NCBI GenBank assembly: GCA_016720395.1
Contig: JADKKR010000002.1
Coordinates: forward strand, 372,001 to 436,000
Direction of reading: 5' to 3'
Length of the DNA stretch: 64,000 nucleotides
DNA from: Geobacteraceae bacterium
Lineage (GTDB): Bacteria > Desulfobacterota > Desulfuromonadia > Geobacterales > Pseudopelobacteraceae
The notes beneath the pieces were generated by a model. The model ran no database searches. It saw only the letters and a list, made by a program, of their open reading frames with translations, and had not been told where the DNA came from. Made by a program: the position numbers and the translations under genes. Shown here one piece after another: positions 1 through 13,013 of the stretch. Each line of letters opens with the position of its first letter. The stretch's first letter is position 1.

Positions 1-1
1 T

Positions 2-1468
<1,467 letters not shown>

Positions 1469-1528
1469 AACATTAAGGCCAACTTGTAGCCGCAGGAAAT
1501 CTGCTACGTGTTCTTCAGGGAAAGCGAC

Positions 1529-1789
1529 ATGAAAGCTGAAATCCATTCGATAACGTACCGGATACCCTTGACGGATGCCCAGCAGGCAAGGCTTGACAGG
1601 AAATGGCCGGACGGCGACCCGCTCATTTCCTATGAGCGGATTGAGGCGCTGCTGGCACCGCTGCCGGTCGAAAACCTTGACTGGTCCCACCACTCGGGGC
1701 AATTTCTGTATGTTACCGTGTACGGTGACGACATCGAGGGCACCGTTGCCGAGGTTGTGGAGCGGCTCGAAAGGAAGTTGGGGAAATAA
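1529..1789 (+). CDS. small conserved-looking hypothetical protein, 86 aa
   Basis: I do not recognise this protein. Start chosen at ATG 1529 because AGGGA lies 7 nt upstream; a GTG at 1508 is the only alternative. It is soluble, without signal peptide or membrane segment, with a central DWSHHSG stretch and a C-terminal amphipathic helix (VAEVVERLERKLGK). Codon usage matches its neighbours. It lies between the hybrid kinase and the dehydrogenase, too far from either to be sure of an operon. Confidence 0.6.
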   Translation: MKAEIHSITYRIPLTDAQQARLDRKWPDGDPLISYERIEALLAPLPVENLDWSHHSGQFLYVTVYGDDIEGTVAEVVERLERKLGK

Positions 1790-1908
1790 TCCGTGCCGTT
1801 TCCCTGATTGTTGAAGTCTGGCGGGAGTCCATGCTACGTTACCGCCGGAAATGGAAGAATCATGAAAACAGCGCGGAGATAATTTTACCGGATACAGAGG
1901 GGGTTGCT

Positions 1909-2910
1909 ATGGAAATGTCGACAGAGTTCACGGCACTGGTGGTGGAGAAGTCAGTCGAGAAGCTGGTTACGCGCGGGATCAGGACCCGCAGTATCGCCGA
2001 TCTGCCTCCGGGGGAACTGCTGCTGCGGGTAGAGTACTCCTCCCTCAACTACAAGGATGCCCTTTCGGCAACCGGTCATCCCGGTGTGACGCGGCAATTT
2101 CCCCACACCCCCGGCATAGACGCGGCCGGCGAGGTGGTCTCGTGCGAGGGGGGGGCCTTTGCGCCGGGAGACAAGGTCATTGTCACCGGCTACGATCTGG
2201 GGATGGAGACCGACGGGGGCTGGGGGCAGTACATCCGCATCCCGTCGGCGTGGGCGGTGCGCCTTCCGGCAGGCCTGACGCTGCGCGAGGCGATGGCCAT
2301 CGGAACGGCCGGCTTCACGGCTGCCTTATCAGTTCTGAGGCTGGAACAGGCCGGAGTGAAACCGTCTGATGGGGATATCCTGGTTACCGGTGCCACCGGC
2401 GGGGTCGGCAGCATTGCCGTGTCCATTCTGTCCCGGGCCGGATACCGGGTTGTGGCCGCTACCGGCAAGAGTGCTGACGAAGCGTTTTTGCGCACGCTGG
2501 GTGCGGCTGAGGTCCTCCGGCGGGAACAGGTGACGGAGGGTGTCGAACGTCCGATGATGAAAGAGCGCTGGGCGGGGGTCGTGGATGTGGTCGGCGGAGA
2601 GACCCTGTCCGCAGCCGTCAAGTCGACCTGCTACGGCGGGGTCGTCACCTGCTGCGGGCTGGTCGGCTCCATTGAACTCGCCCTGAATGTCTATCCCTTC
2701 ATCCTGCGCGGGGTCAGCCTGATCGGCATCGACTCGGTCAACTGTCCCGCCGGCACACGCCTGCAGGTCTGGGAAAGGCTTGCAGGGGTGTGGAAGCCGG
2801 AGCACCTGGCCGAGGTGGTAAGCGAAGTATCCCTGGAAGGACTGGAGGAAAAGGTCCAGGCCATTCTGGAGGGTGCCCTCCGCGGCCGGGTTGTCGTGAA
2901 GCTGCCGTAA
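1909..2910 (+). CDS. YhdH/YhfP-family quinone oxidoreductase (acrylyl-CoA-reductase type)
   Basis: Zinc-free medium-chain dehydrogenase/reductase of the YhdH/YhfP group, 333 aa, close to the usual 325-335. N-terminal GroES-like fold carries SSLNYKDALSATG and the HTPGIDAAGEV motif typical of the group. The Rossmann part has the NADPH-binding GATGGVGSIAVSIL. Members reduce acrylyl-CoA or small quinones with NADPH. Start ATG 1909 is preceded by a strong purine-rich AGAGGGGG; an in-frame ATG at 1831 lacks one. The enoyl-CoA hydratase begins 30 nt after the stop, so the two are probably co-transcribed and act on short acyl-CoA esters (inference). Confidence 0.9.
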   Translation: MEMSTEFTALVVEKSVEKLVTRGIRTRSIADLPPGELLLRVEYSSLNYKDALSATGHPGVTRQFPHTPGIDAAGEVVSCEGGAFAPGDKVIVTGYDLGMETDGGWGQYIRIPSAWAVRLPAGLTLREAMAIGTAGFTAALSVLRLEQAGVKPSDGDILVTGATGGVGSIAVSILSRAGYRVVAATGKSADEAFLRTLGAAEVLRREQVTEGVERPMMKERWAGVVDVVGGETLSAAVKSTCYGGVVTCCGLVGSIELALNVYPFILRGVSLIGIDSVNCPAGTRLQVWERLAGVWKPEHLAEVVSEVSLEGLEEKVQAILEGALRGRVVVKLP

Positions 2911-2939
2911 CAGAAGCAACCACTTACCGGGAGGGACCT

Positions 2940-3722
2940 ATGCAACTGGAGAATCTGCTGCTTGAAATCAACGAAGGGATCGCTACTGTCACGGTGAACC
3001 GTCCGGCGGCGATGAACGCCATGACCGTATCGACCCTGGAGGAGCTTGAAGGGGTGGTCGCGGAGATCTCCCGCAACCCGGCAATCCGGGCGGCAATCCT
3101 GACAGGAGCCGGGGCGAAGGCCTTTGTTGCGGGTGCCGATATCGCCGTAATGCGGGACATGACCTCGACCCAGGCACGGGACCTGGCCCTGATGGCGCAC
3201 AGGATCTATGCCGCCATTGAACGTTCACCCAAGACCTTCATTGCCGCGGTGAACGGCTATGCCCTCGGCGGCGGCTGCGAACTGGCCATGGCCTGTGACA
3301 TCCGGGTGGCGTCCGAGAATGCACGATTCGGACAGCCGGAGATCAACATCGGTATCCTGCCGGGCTTTGGCGGCACCCAGCGACTCCCGCGGCTGGTCGG
3401 CAAAGGGCGGGCCCTGGAGATCATCCTGACAGGTGAGATGATCGATGCCCGGGAGGCGCTGCGCATCGGACTGGTCAACCGGGTCACAACCCAGGCCGAC
3501 CTGATGGACGAGGCGCGCAAGCTGGCTGCGAAGATCGCCTCCAAGGGGCTGGTCGCCCTCAAGCTCTGCAAGGAGGCGGTCGGCAACGGACTGGAGATGG
3601 ACCTGACCAGGGCCTGCGCTTACGAGGCGGAGCTTTTCGGCTACAGCTTTTCCACGACCGACCAGAAAGAGGGCATGGCGGCCTTCCTGGAGAAGCGTCC
3701 GGCTGTCTTCCGGGACAGTTGA
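2940..3722 (+). CDS. enoyl-CoA hydratase/isomerase (crotonase family)
   Basis: 260 aa, full length for the crotonase family. The first oxyanion-hole region is AKAFVAGADIAVM and the second is NGYALGGGCELAMACD. The catalytic Glu positions of true hydratases look present (GGGCELA and the FGQPEINIGILPGFGGTQRL segment). Hydrates trans-2-enoyl-CoA to 3-hydroxyacyl-CoA in fatty-acid or butyrate-type metabolism. Start ATG 2940 follows GGGAGGGA. A longer in-frame start inside the upstream dehydrogenase has no support. It pairs with the acrylyl-CoA-reductase-like gene upstream. Substrate chain length cannot be told from sequence. Confidence 0.92.
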   Translation: MQLENLLLEINEGIATVTVNRPAAMNAMTVSTLEELEGVVAEISRNPAIRAAILTGAGAKAFVAGADIAVMRDMTSTQARDLALMAHRIYAAIERSPKTFIAAVNGYALGGGCELAMACDIRVASENARFGQPEINIGILPGFGGTQRLPRLVGKGRALEIILTGEMIDAREALRIGLVNRVTTQADLMDEARKLAAKIASKGLVALKLCKEAVGNGLEMDLTRACAYEAELFGYSFSTTDQKEGMAAFLEKRPAVFRDS

Positions 3723-3841
3723 GCCGAGGCCGATACTCAGCCCGGGGTTGTATGGACATAATAACGGCCGGGTATTCCGGTGATGCCTCGCTAACAACTC
3801 GAAAAAGATGCTTGATGTGAACGACGGACAGTCAATCACCT

Positions 3842-3878
3842 ACAGAGCCTGCTTCCGATTATCGGAAGCAGGCTCTGT
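3842..3878. terminator. perfect 17-bp stem hairpin, likely terminator
   Basis: A 17-bp perfect inverted repeat (ACAGAGCCTGCTTCCGA and its complement) with a 3-nt loop TTA, about 120 nt after the enoyl-CoA hydratase stop. No clear T-tract follows on either strand, so it may be a weak or bidirectional terminator, or an mRNA-end stabiliser. Confidence 0.55.
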
Positions 3879-4022
3879 TACGTGTCGCCCAATAAAATAA
3901 ATTAATAATTTCAGCTGGTTATTGCTTTGACGGCTGCTCATGAGAAGTGGTATTTTTGTTGACAGGGTCGCCGGGTTATCAGAAGGCAGCCTGTCTGCAG
4001 AATACTATGACGGGGGTGGTCT

Positions 4023-4304
4023 ATGAGAGTTTTTATTGATATCCTGATTATCCTTCCGCTGCTGGTACTGTGTTATCAATTGTACTCATTTTCAGCCAAG
4101 AGCGAGGGGCTGGTGAAACAGGAGCGCTGCCAGAAGCTGGGGATCATGTTCATGACCCTGGGCATCCTGGCACTGGTCTTTAGATCAGCACCATGGGCTT
4201 TTTTCGGCCTTGTTCTGATAATGTCCAGTTTTCGGCTGCTGGCCAAGGGGCTTGACCGGCTGGACAAGAAGACCTTTATTGATCAGCTAGATGAGGATAG
4301 ATGA
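4023..4304 (+). CDS. small integral membrane protein, 93 aa
   Basis: No recognised family. An N-terminal hydrophobic helix (IDILIILPLLVLCYQLY) and two more apolar stretches around residues 43-70 suggest two or three membrane spans, followed by a charged cytoplasmic-type tail rich in Asp and Lys. ATG 4023 follows GGGGGTGG. It converges on the hydrolase gene, whose stop lies only 12 nt away. Confidence 0.65.
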   Translation: MRVFIDILIILPLLVLCYQLYSFSAKSEGLVKQERCQKLGIMFMTLGILALVFRSAPWAFFGLVLIMSSFRLLAKGLDRLDKKTFIDQLDEDR

Positions 4305-4316
4305 AGATGTTCCGTT

Positions 4317-5141
4317 TCACGGGGCTGTCACGACGCCGGACTCTTTCAGAAACCCGGCGATGATCCGGTAGAACTCACGCCAATCCGGCGGAAAATCATT
4401 GTGGTCGCAGTCGAATTCATGCAGCCGGGCGCGTGGCGTCAGGCGCACGAGTCTTCGGCTGTGCTCCGGCGGGATGGTGGTGTCACGGCTGCCGTGGAAG
4501 AGCAGCACTGGATTCGGGTAGGCGGTCAGCACCCTGCCGTTGTCGAACACATCCCTGACGAGAAAACCGGGTACGAGATAACTCCCCGCAATCTCCCTGA
4601 TCGAACTGAAAGTCGACTGCAGGATCAGGGCCGCGCCCGGTCGCCGGGCGGCGAGTGCGCAGGCCGCTCCCCCTCCCAGCGATCGCCCGAAAAAAACGAT
4701 CCGCTGCGCATCAACCTCTTCGCGCTGCAGAACGGCATCATATGCGGCAACGGCGGTCTCGGTTATACTCTTCTCGGTTGGAGTTCCTTCAGCACGGCCG
4801 AATCCGGGATACTCCACCAGCAGCACACCCATTCCCAGCTCCCGGAATCCTTCAACCTGCTCCGGCAGATAATCAATGACCTCCCCGTTACCGTGGAAAA
4901 AAATCACCAGCGGCCGTCGCTCCCCCTGTTTTCTCCTGAGGGGCGGTATGAGCCATGCCTCGCTGCGGCCTGTGGCGGTTATGACCGAAAGGGGCACAAC
5001 GCCGGCAGGCGGCGGGCCGCTCACCCGCAGGTAGCGACCGGGATAGATGATCTGACGCTGCAGCAGGAAGAGGAGCAGGGCATAGGCCGCGTAGGCACAC
5101 GCGGCGAGTGTGAACAACCTGAATACCGTCTGAAAAGCCAT
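4317..5141 (-). CDS. alpha/beta-hydrolase fold protein, membrane-anchored
   Basis: 274 aa. Begins with an uncleaved-looking hydrophobic anchor (FRLFTLAACAYAAYALLLFLL) and then a hydrolase fold of the BEM46/ABHD13-like type: oxyanion HGNGEVIDY, nucleophile elbow FGRSLGGG (Ser), acid in GSRDTTIPPEHS (Asp) and base in DCDHNDFP (His). All three catalytic residues are present. The substrate is unknown; an ester or thioester at the membrane is likely. Start ATG at 5141 has AAGGGA upstream; an upstream in-frame ATG at 5174 is less well supported. Confidence 0.85.
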   Translation of the reverse strand: MAFQTVFRLFTLAACAYAAYALLLFLLQRQIIYPGRYLRVSGPPPAGVVPLSVITATGRSEAWLIPPLRRKQGERRPLVIFFHGNGEVIDYLPEQVEGFRELGMGVLLVEYPGFGRAEGTPTEKSITETAVAAYDAVLQREEVDAQRIVFFGRSLGGGAACALAARRPGAALILQSTFSSIREIAGSYLVPGFLVRDVFDNGRVLTAYPNPVLLFHGSRDTTIPPEHSRRLVRLTPRARLHEFDCDHNDFPPDWREFYRIIAGFLKESGVVTAP

Positions 5142-5613
5142 GGTCCCTTCTCTCGGGTTAATGCATTGCAACATCCTGACCCATTAGATTGATCCTTTCC
5201 GGAAACGTATCGGCTGCTGAGATGCCATGGTGGCCGCTACGGTCCGGACAGGATAGATGATACCACAACTTTTCAGGATGTCCCGGCATGCGGGCAGCGG
5301 GGAGAGCTTCAGGGTCCGGAAGTCTTTCCGGAAGTCGGGATGCTGCTGTGCACAATTTCGAAGATACTGCCGCATCCTGAGCAGAAAAACCATATGAGGA
5401 GAGCCCGGTCGCCGGGCCGGGATTTCGAGTTTTCACGGACACGGAGTTTTCATGAACAGAGCTCTCATCGGGTAGCATTTCCTGCGCAGAAAGCGCGAAA
5501 GAAGTTTTCATGCTGCATGAATTATGCTATGGTCTCTAACTATTTTATCCGCTATTCGGCACATTCGGAATTTTCGCCGTACATCTCCATGATCGAATGA
5601 AAAAGAGGTCGCA
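5142..5613. other. gene-free region upstream of gyrA
   Basis: 472 nt between the divergent hydrolase and gyrA, presumably holding both promoters. Contains a GC-rich hairpin at 5403-5417 (GCCCGG, loop TCG, CCGGGC) and a short direct repeat of TCCGGAAGTC near 5316-5340. No open frame here looks coding, and I could not fix a convincing -35/-10 pair. Confidence 0.5.
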
Positions 5614-8163
<2,550 letters not shown>

Positions 8164-8186
8164 CAACGGCTTAGAGCCTCAATCGT

Positions 8187-8308
8187 TCTCACACAAAGGC
8201 ACAAAGCTCACAAATAAAGTCTTTATTAATAGGAGAGTCTAATCGGCCTAAAGTCTTACACTCTGTATTAATGCGTTTTCTTTGTGCCTTTGAGAGCTTT
8301 GTGAGAGC
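8187..8308. repeat. inverted-repeat intergenic element R1 (CACAAAG type)
   Basis: Left arm CTCACACAAAGGCACAAAG and right arm CTTTGTGCCTTTGAGAGC, then CTTTGTGAGAG, pair over most of their length, with an AT-rich centre. It fills the gap between gyrA and the HEAT-repeat gene. Same design as R2-R5 in this window, but with its own arm sequence. Confidence 0.7.
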
Positions 8309-8325
8309 AGATTTTAAAGTTTTTT

Positions 8326-9912
8326 ATGACCAGACCCTTCAAAATAGACAAATCCCTGCGTGAACGGCGGCGCATTATCCGCCTGCTGGACTACCTCAAG
8401 CGGGACGACCTGACCGGTGAGCAGATGGAGCGTATCGGCAAGCGTCTGCAGAAGTCCGGCAAACGTGCGCTTTCCCCGCTGGTACGCAAGCTGTGGCAGG
8501 AGCAGAACGGCACCGCCATCTACCGCTACACCTGCATGCTGGACTTCTTTGACGATGCCGGCTGGCTGGACCAGCTGGTCAAGATCACCCTGCAGCGCAA
8601 GGATCTGGAGGAGGACGGCAGGCTGGCCCTGCTGGACCTGCTGCATGACTGCGGCATCGACGTAACCGCGCCGCCCTTTGCCGGTATGACCGGCTACGGT
8701 GCCGCTTCGCTGGATGGGTTCATCGATGAGTGCCTGCAGGACGGTGAGCGCGGACTGGTCCGGTTTATCGACAGTTTCCTGGATGTGGCCGACGAGTATC
8801 GCGAGCGCATGATCCGCCGCCTTTCCGAGTCCGGTACGCCGGATGCTGTGGCATTGCTGGAAATCCTGATCTCTTTTGAACGGCCTGAGGTTGTCAAAGA
8901 TGCAATCCTGGCTCTGGGCAGGGTCAAGAACGGCTGTGCGCTCAAGGTCCTTGAGCGAGCAGAGCCCCGTCATGAAGGGGATGTTGCCGGTCTGATACGG
9001 CGCAGCATACGCCGGCTCTCCTTTCTGGGTATCCGGGAAGCGTCAGAACTCCCGCAGATATTCGCCATGCCGCTTCCGTTTCACGATGTGCTGGCCGGTC
9101 CGGTTGATTTTTACGGTGCCCGCTCGCTGTGGTTCTCCTGGAAGCTCGAAGACGGTGCATTTGCCGGCATGCTCGTTCTGACCGGTGAATCGGATGGCCT
9201 GCTCAATGCCATCAGCTACCGGATGCGGGATGAAAAAGAATACCGGCATGTCCTCAAAGACGTGACTGCCGGGGAGCAGCTGCAGACGGCAGATCAGCTC
9301 TATGCCATGGCCATCCTGCGGGATGCCCTGCACCATAGCCGGGAACAGGGATTCTACCTGCCGCCGGATTTTTATGTGGATATGCGCCTGTTCCGGGCGG
9401 ATTCTCTCAAGCCTGAAGCCTACATCCCCCGATTCAGCCTTACCCATCTGGATGGTATCGTTGAAAAGATCCCCGGCTATGTGACCGACAGCGACGAACT
9501 GCTGGATGACCCCAGCCTCGAGGGCTGGATCCTGTCTGAGCCGGCGGTCTATGATGCCGCCGATCGTTTTATTGCCCTGGAAGGGGAGCGGGGAGCCGAC
9601 AGCGTAACGGCTGAAGCACTGGAAGCGGAGATTTCACGCCTGTGTGACGAGTTGATCATCCCGCGCCGGGCAGAGATCATCAAGCGACTGCTTCTGACCG
9701 CCGACTATATGCAGCAGCTCGGCAGCAGTGAACAGGCGGTGCAAAAGGCTTTGGCCACCGCCTTGAGCCTGGTCGGAGGCTTCCTGCCCGAAACCCGGCA
9801 CCCGTTTGTCCGGCGGCTGCTGCTGGACAGTGTTGACACCGCCCGCCAGGCGCTTTCCGAAGGCTATGATGTGCGACGTGACGAAGGCTACGATGATGAC
9901 GATGAAGAATAG
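8326..9912 (+). CDS. HEAT-repeat domain protein, 528 aa
   Basis: Soluble, helix-rich protein with HEAT-like repeats in the first half, for example GTPDAVALLEILISFERPEV followed by VVKDAILALGRV (about residues 165-200), implying a scaffold or protein-binding role. No enzyme motif seen. The C-terminus ends in an Asp/Glu run. The last 11 nt overlap the start of gpsA, so the two are translationally linked. The start at 8326 has no clear Shine-Dalgarno sequence and sits just downstream of repeat R1. Function unknown. Confidence 0.8.
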   Translation: MTRPFKIDKSLRERRRIIRLLDYLKRDDLTGEQMERIGKRLQKSGKRALSPLVRKLWQEQNGTAIYRYTCMLDFFDDAGWLDQLVKITLQRKDLEEDGRLALLDLLHDCGIDVTAPPFAGMTGYGAASLDGFIDECLQDGERGLVRFIDSFLDVADEYRERMIRRLSESGTPDAVALLEILISFERPEVVKDAILALGRVKNGCALKVLERAEPRHEGDVAGLIRRSIRRLSFLGIREASELPQIFAMPLPFHDVLAGPVDFYGARSLWFSWKLEDGAFAGMLVLTGESDGLLNAISYRMRDEKEYRHVLKDVTAGEQLQTADQLYAMAILRDALHHSREQGFYLPPDFYVDMRLFRADSLKPEAYIPRFSLTHLDGIVEKIPGYVTDSDELLDDPSLEGWILSEPAVYDAADRFIALEGERGADSVTAEALEAEISRLCDELIIPRRAEIIKRLLLTADYMQQLGSSEQAVQKALATALSLVGGFLPETRHPFVRRLLLDSVDTARQALSEGYDVRRDEGYDDDDEE

Positions 9913-10915
9913 CAGGGAGCGGATAGCCGTGATCGGCGGCGGCAGCTGGGGTACGGCGCTGGCCAATCGCCTGGCCGCCAATGGCCACGACGTATGCCTG
10001 TGGGCCTTTGAGCCTGAACTGGTCAGCGAGATAAACGGCACACACACCAATTCACTTTTTCTGCCGGGTATTGCACTGGAGCCGTCGCTGGTCTGCAGCG
10101 GAAGCCTCCAGGAGGTTGTTTCCGGCCGTGGCATTGTCCTGCTGGTAACCCCTGTTCAGGTCATGCGGGGCGTGCTGAAGCAGCTTCTGGAACATATCGG
10201 GAGCGGTGCGATAATTGCCAACGCCTCCAAGGGTATCGAGCTTGAAACCCTGCAGACGGTCTCCCAGATCTGCAGGGAACTGCTGCCGGCCGAACTTACC
10301 GGGCGTTTTGTGGCGCTCTCCGGACCCACCTTTGCCCGGGAAGTGGCCCAGGGCCTGCCGTCGCTGATCGTGGCTGCATCCCTCGACGAGACTTCCGCGC
10401 AGCGAGTGCAGGCGGCTTTCAGCTGCCCCTGCCTGCGGGTCTACACAAACTCGGATGTGATCGGGGTCGAGCTGGGCGGAGCCGTCAAGAACGTCATCGC
10501 CATTGCCGCCGGTATCTGCGACGGTCTCGGTTTCGGACATAACGCACGAGCCGCCCTGATCACCCGCGGCCTGGCCGAGATGAACCGTCTGGGGCAGGCT
10601 CTGGGAGCGCACGCCGAGACCTTTTCGGGCCTGGCCGGCATGGGTGATCTGGTGCTGACCTGTACCGGCGACCTGTCCCGTAACCGTACCGTGGGCTTCA
10701 AGCTGGGACAGGGTATGCCGTTGTCCGCTATTCTGGCCGAGATGCGCATGGTGGCCGAGGGGGTCAAGAGCGCCGAGTCGGTCTACAATCTTGCCCGCAA
10801 GCTGGGTGTGGAGATGCCGATCGTCGAGCAGACCTACCGGATCCTGCATGAGAACAAGCCGGCCCGCGAGGCGGTGACGGAACTGATGGCGCGTGGGCTG
10901 AAGGCTGAGCAATAA
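9902..10915 (+). CDS. gpsA: glycerol-3-phosphate dehydrogenase [NAD(P)+]
   Basis: 337 aa, normal for GpsA, which reduces dihydroxyacetone phosphate to sn-glycerol-3-phosphate for phospholipid synthesis. N-terminal Rossmann motif GGGSWGTALA, then SKGIE, LSGPTFAREVA and the catalytic Lys region ELGGAVKNVIAIAAGICDGL. Also FSGLAGMGDLVLTCTG near the C-terminus. Start taken at ATG 9902 inside the end of the HEAT gene; ATGs at 9893 and 9896 are possible because GAAGG lies just upstream of them. Cytoplasmic. Confidence 0.96.
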   Translation: MKNSRERIAVIGGGSWGTALANRLAANGHDVCLWAFEPELVSEINGTHTNSLFLPGIALEPSLVCSGSLQEVVSGRGIVLLVTPVQVMRGVLKQLLEHIGSGAIIANASKGIELETLQTVSQICRELLPAELTGRFVALSGPTFAREVAQGLPSLIVAASLDETSAQRVQAAFSCPCLRVYTNSDVIGVELGGAVKNVIAIAAGICDGLGFGHNARAALITRGLAEMNRLGQALGAHAETFSGLAGMGDLVLTCTGDLSRNRTVGFKLGQGMPLSAILAEMRMVAEGVKSAESVYNLARKLGVEMPIVEQTYRILHENKPAREAVTELMARGLKAEQ

Positions 10916-10930
10916 CATTGAATTTCATTT

Positions 10931-11062
10931 GAAACACAGAGCAACAGAGCAAGGCAGAAAATAAACGGTTTAGAGAAGTATTTGTTTCAAGTCGCTGTAT
11001 TGGTGTACCGCGGTTCATCAGCAATATTTTGATTTCTCTGTTGCTCCGTTGCTCTGTGTTTA
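10931..11062. repeat. inverted-repeat intergenic element R2 (CACAGAGCAACAGAG type)
   Basis: Left arm GAAACACAGAGCAACAGAGC (10931-10950) and right arm reading CTCTGTTGCTCCGTTG then CTCTGTGTTT (about 11035-11062) form a long imperfect stem around an AT-richer core. Fills the gpsA to carbonic-anhydrase gap. Confidence 0.72.
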
Positions 11063-11082
11063 TTCCTGTATGAGGTAGTGCC

Positions 11083-11613
11083 ATGATCCGATCATTCCAG
11101 GGAATGCAGCCAAAAATAGACGAAAGCGCCTTCGTGGCCGAGACGGCTGTGGTCATCGGAGACGTGGAGATGGGACCCCAGTCCAGTATCTGGTACAACT
11201 GCGTGGCCCGCGGGGATGTCAATTTCATCCGTATCGGCGCCCGCAGCAACGTCCAGGATCTTTCCATGCTGCACGTCACCCACAGGAAGCATGCCGACGA
11301 CCCCGGCGCACCGCTGATTATCGGCGACGACGTCACGATCGGCCACAGCGTGACCCTGCACGGCTGCACCCTGGAAAACGGCTGCTTTATCGGCATGCAG
11401 GCCATGGTCATGGACAAGGCCGTGGTCGGCGAAGGTGCCCTGGTCGGTGCCCGGGCGCTGGTCACCGAGGGGACGGTCATCCCTCCGCATACCCTGTGGG
11501 TCGGGGCTCCGGCCAGGTACAAGCGTGATCTGACGCCGGACGAGATCGCCTGGCTGCAAAAATCGGCCGGAAATTATGTCAAATATGCCCTGCAGTATAT
11601 CAACGACAACTAG
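11083..11613 (+). CDS. gamma-class carbonic anhydrase family protein
   Basis: 176 aa left-handed beta-helix protein built from hexapeptide repeats, full length for the YrdA/PaaY/gamma-CA group. Putative metal ligands are the His residues in LHVTHRKH and IGHSVTLHGC; Arg and Asp/Gln of the conserved ARGDVNFIRIG and NVQDLS turns are also present. Trimeric in the family; the reaction is CO2 hydration in some members and unproven in many. The NRAMP transporter starts 16 nt after the stop, so the two are likely co-transcribed. Function beyond family is not certain. Confidence 0.9.
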   Translation: MIRSFQGMQPKIDESAFVAETAVVIGDVEMGPQSSIWYNCVARGDVNFIRIGARSNVQDLSMLHVTHRKHADDPGAPLIIGDDVTIGHSVTLHGCTLENGCFIGMQAMVMDKAVVGEGALVGARALVTEGTVIPPHTLWVGAPARYKRDLTPDEIAWLQKSAGNYVKYALQYINDN

Positions 11614-11628
11614 CCTCGACGGCCAGCC

Positions 11629-12885
11629 ATGAACTGGTTCTCCCACATCGGCAAACAGGCCTCCCGCTTGGCATCACTGGAGCTGTTCCGCTATATCGGT
11701 CCCGGCTTCTTCGTGACCGTCGGTTTCATCGATCCCGGCAACTGGGTCACCAACGTGGCCGCCGGCTCCCAGTTCGGCTACAAACTCCTCTGGGTCGTCA
11801 CCCTCTCCACAATCATCCTGATCATCGTCCAGCACAACGCCGCCCACCTGGGGATCGTCACCGGTCTCTGCCTGTCCGAGGCGGCCTCCAAATTCTTCAA
11901 ACCCTGGCTGCGGGTCATGATGCTGGGGAGCGCCATGATGGCATGTGTCGCTACCGCCCTGGCCGAACTGCTGGGAGCCGCCATCGGTCTCAACATGCTG
12001 ACCGGACTGCCTCTGGTGGCCGGATCCCTGCTGGCAGCGGCCTTCGCGGTTTGGATGCTTTTTTCGAAGAACTACCAGCGCCTGGAAAAGTGGATCATGG
12101 GCTTTGTCTCCCTGATCGGCCTGGCCTTTGTCTTCGAAATCTGGATTGCCGATGTCTCCTGGACCCAGACCTTTGCCGGCTGGGTGACCCCGAACTTTCC
12201 CCTGGGAGCCATACCGGTCATCATGGGTGTTCTGGGGGCGGTGGTCATGCCGCACAACATCTTCCTGCACTCCGAGGTCATCCAGAGCCGTCAGTGGAAT
12301 GAAAAGGGTCCCGATGTCATCGAGAAGCAGCTCAAGTATGAGTTTTTCGACACCCTGACCGGCATGGGGGCCGGCTGGGCCATCAACAGCGCCATGATCA
12401 TCATGGCGGCGGCTGTCTTTCACGCCAAGGGGATCACCATTACCGAACTGCCCCAGGTCTCCGTCACCCTGGAACCGCTTTTCGGCAGGCTCTCAGCGGC
12501 CGTTTTCGCACTGGGGCTGCTCTTTGCCGGCCTCTCCTCCTCCATCACCGCCGCCATGGCCGGCGGCAGCGTCTTTGCCGGCATCTTCATGGAACCTTTC
12601 GATATCAACGACCCCCACTCCCGCACCGGCCTGCTGATCACGCTGATCGGCGCCCTGGCCTCAATCATGCTGCTCTCCAACCCCTTCCAGGGTATTCTCT
12701 GGAGCCAGATCGCCCTCTCCCTGCAGCTCCCCTTCACCATCATCCCGCTGATTCTTTTAACCTCCTCAAAAAAAGTCATGGGCGGTTATGCAAACAAGCC
12801 TTACGGAGCGACCGTGCTCTGGATCGTGGGGTTGGTCGTCATCGGCCTCAATATCGCCCTGCTGGTGGATATCGCCAGAGGGTAA
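11629..12885 (+). CDS. mntH: NRAMP-family divalent metal (Mn/Fe) transporter
   Basis: 418 aa polytopic inner-membrane protein with about 11 hydrophobic segments. The first helix has the metal-binding DPGNW motif and the sixth has the MPHNIFLHS motif; both are signatures of H+-coupled Mn2+/Fe2+ import. It shares a transcript with the gamma-carbonic-anhydrase gene (16 nt gap), which may reflect metal supply to that enzyme (inference). Some Geobacter-type NRAMPs differ from true MntH in selectivity, so the symbol is by family only. Confidence 0.88.
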   Translation: MNWFSHIGKQASRLASLELFRYIGPGFFVTVGFIDPGNWVTNVAAGSQFGYKLLWVVTLSTIILIIVQHNAAHLGIVTGLCLSEAASKFFKPWLRVMMLGSAMMACVATALAELLGAAIGLNMLTGLPLVAGSLLAAAFAVWMLFSKNYQRLEKWIMGFVSLIGLAFVFEIWIADVSWTQTFAGWVTPNFPLGAIPVIMGVLGAVVMPHNIFLHSEVIQSRQWNEKGPDVIEKQLKYEFFDTLTGMGAGWAINSAMIIMAAAVFHAKGITITELPQVSVTLEPLFGRLSAAVFALGLLFAGLSSSITAAMAGGSVFAGIFMEPFDINDPHSRTGLLITLIGALASIMLLSNPFQGILWSQIALSLQLPFTIIPLILLTSSKKVMGGYANKPYGATVLWIVGLVVIGLNIALLVDIARG

Positions 12886-13013
12886 CTCACTATATTTTCT
12901 TGATTGTTACAAAAAAACCACTTGCAAATAAAACAGTTTTTGTAAAGAATATAAAATCTCATTAACCGGCGAAATATTCAGTGGTTGACCGGTCTGGTCA
13001 TGTGGAGGTTTTT

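Noticed and set aside
5500..5613. gyrA promoter
   Set aside because: Only weak -35/-10 candidates (TTTTCA, 17 nt, TATGGT); not strong enough to list.
12886..13013. c-di-GMP (GEMM) or other riboswitch before the secreted repeat protein
   Set aside because: Looked for because Geobacter uses them often; the conserved GEMM core is not there, only an AT-rich leader.
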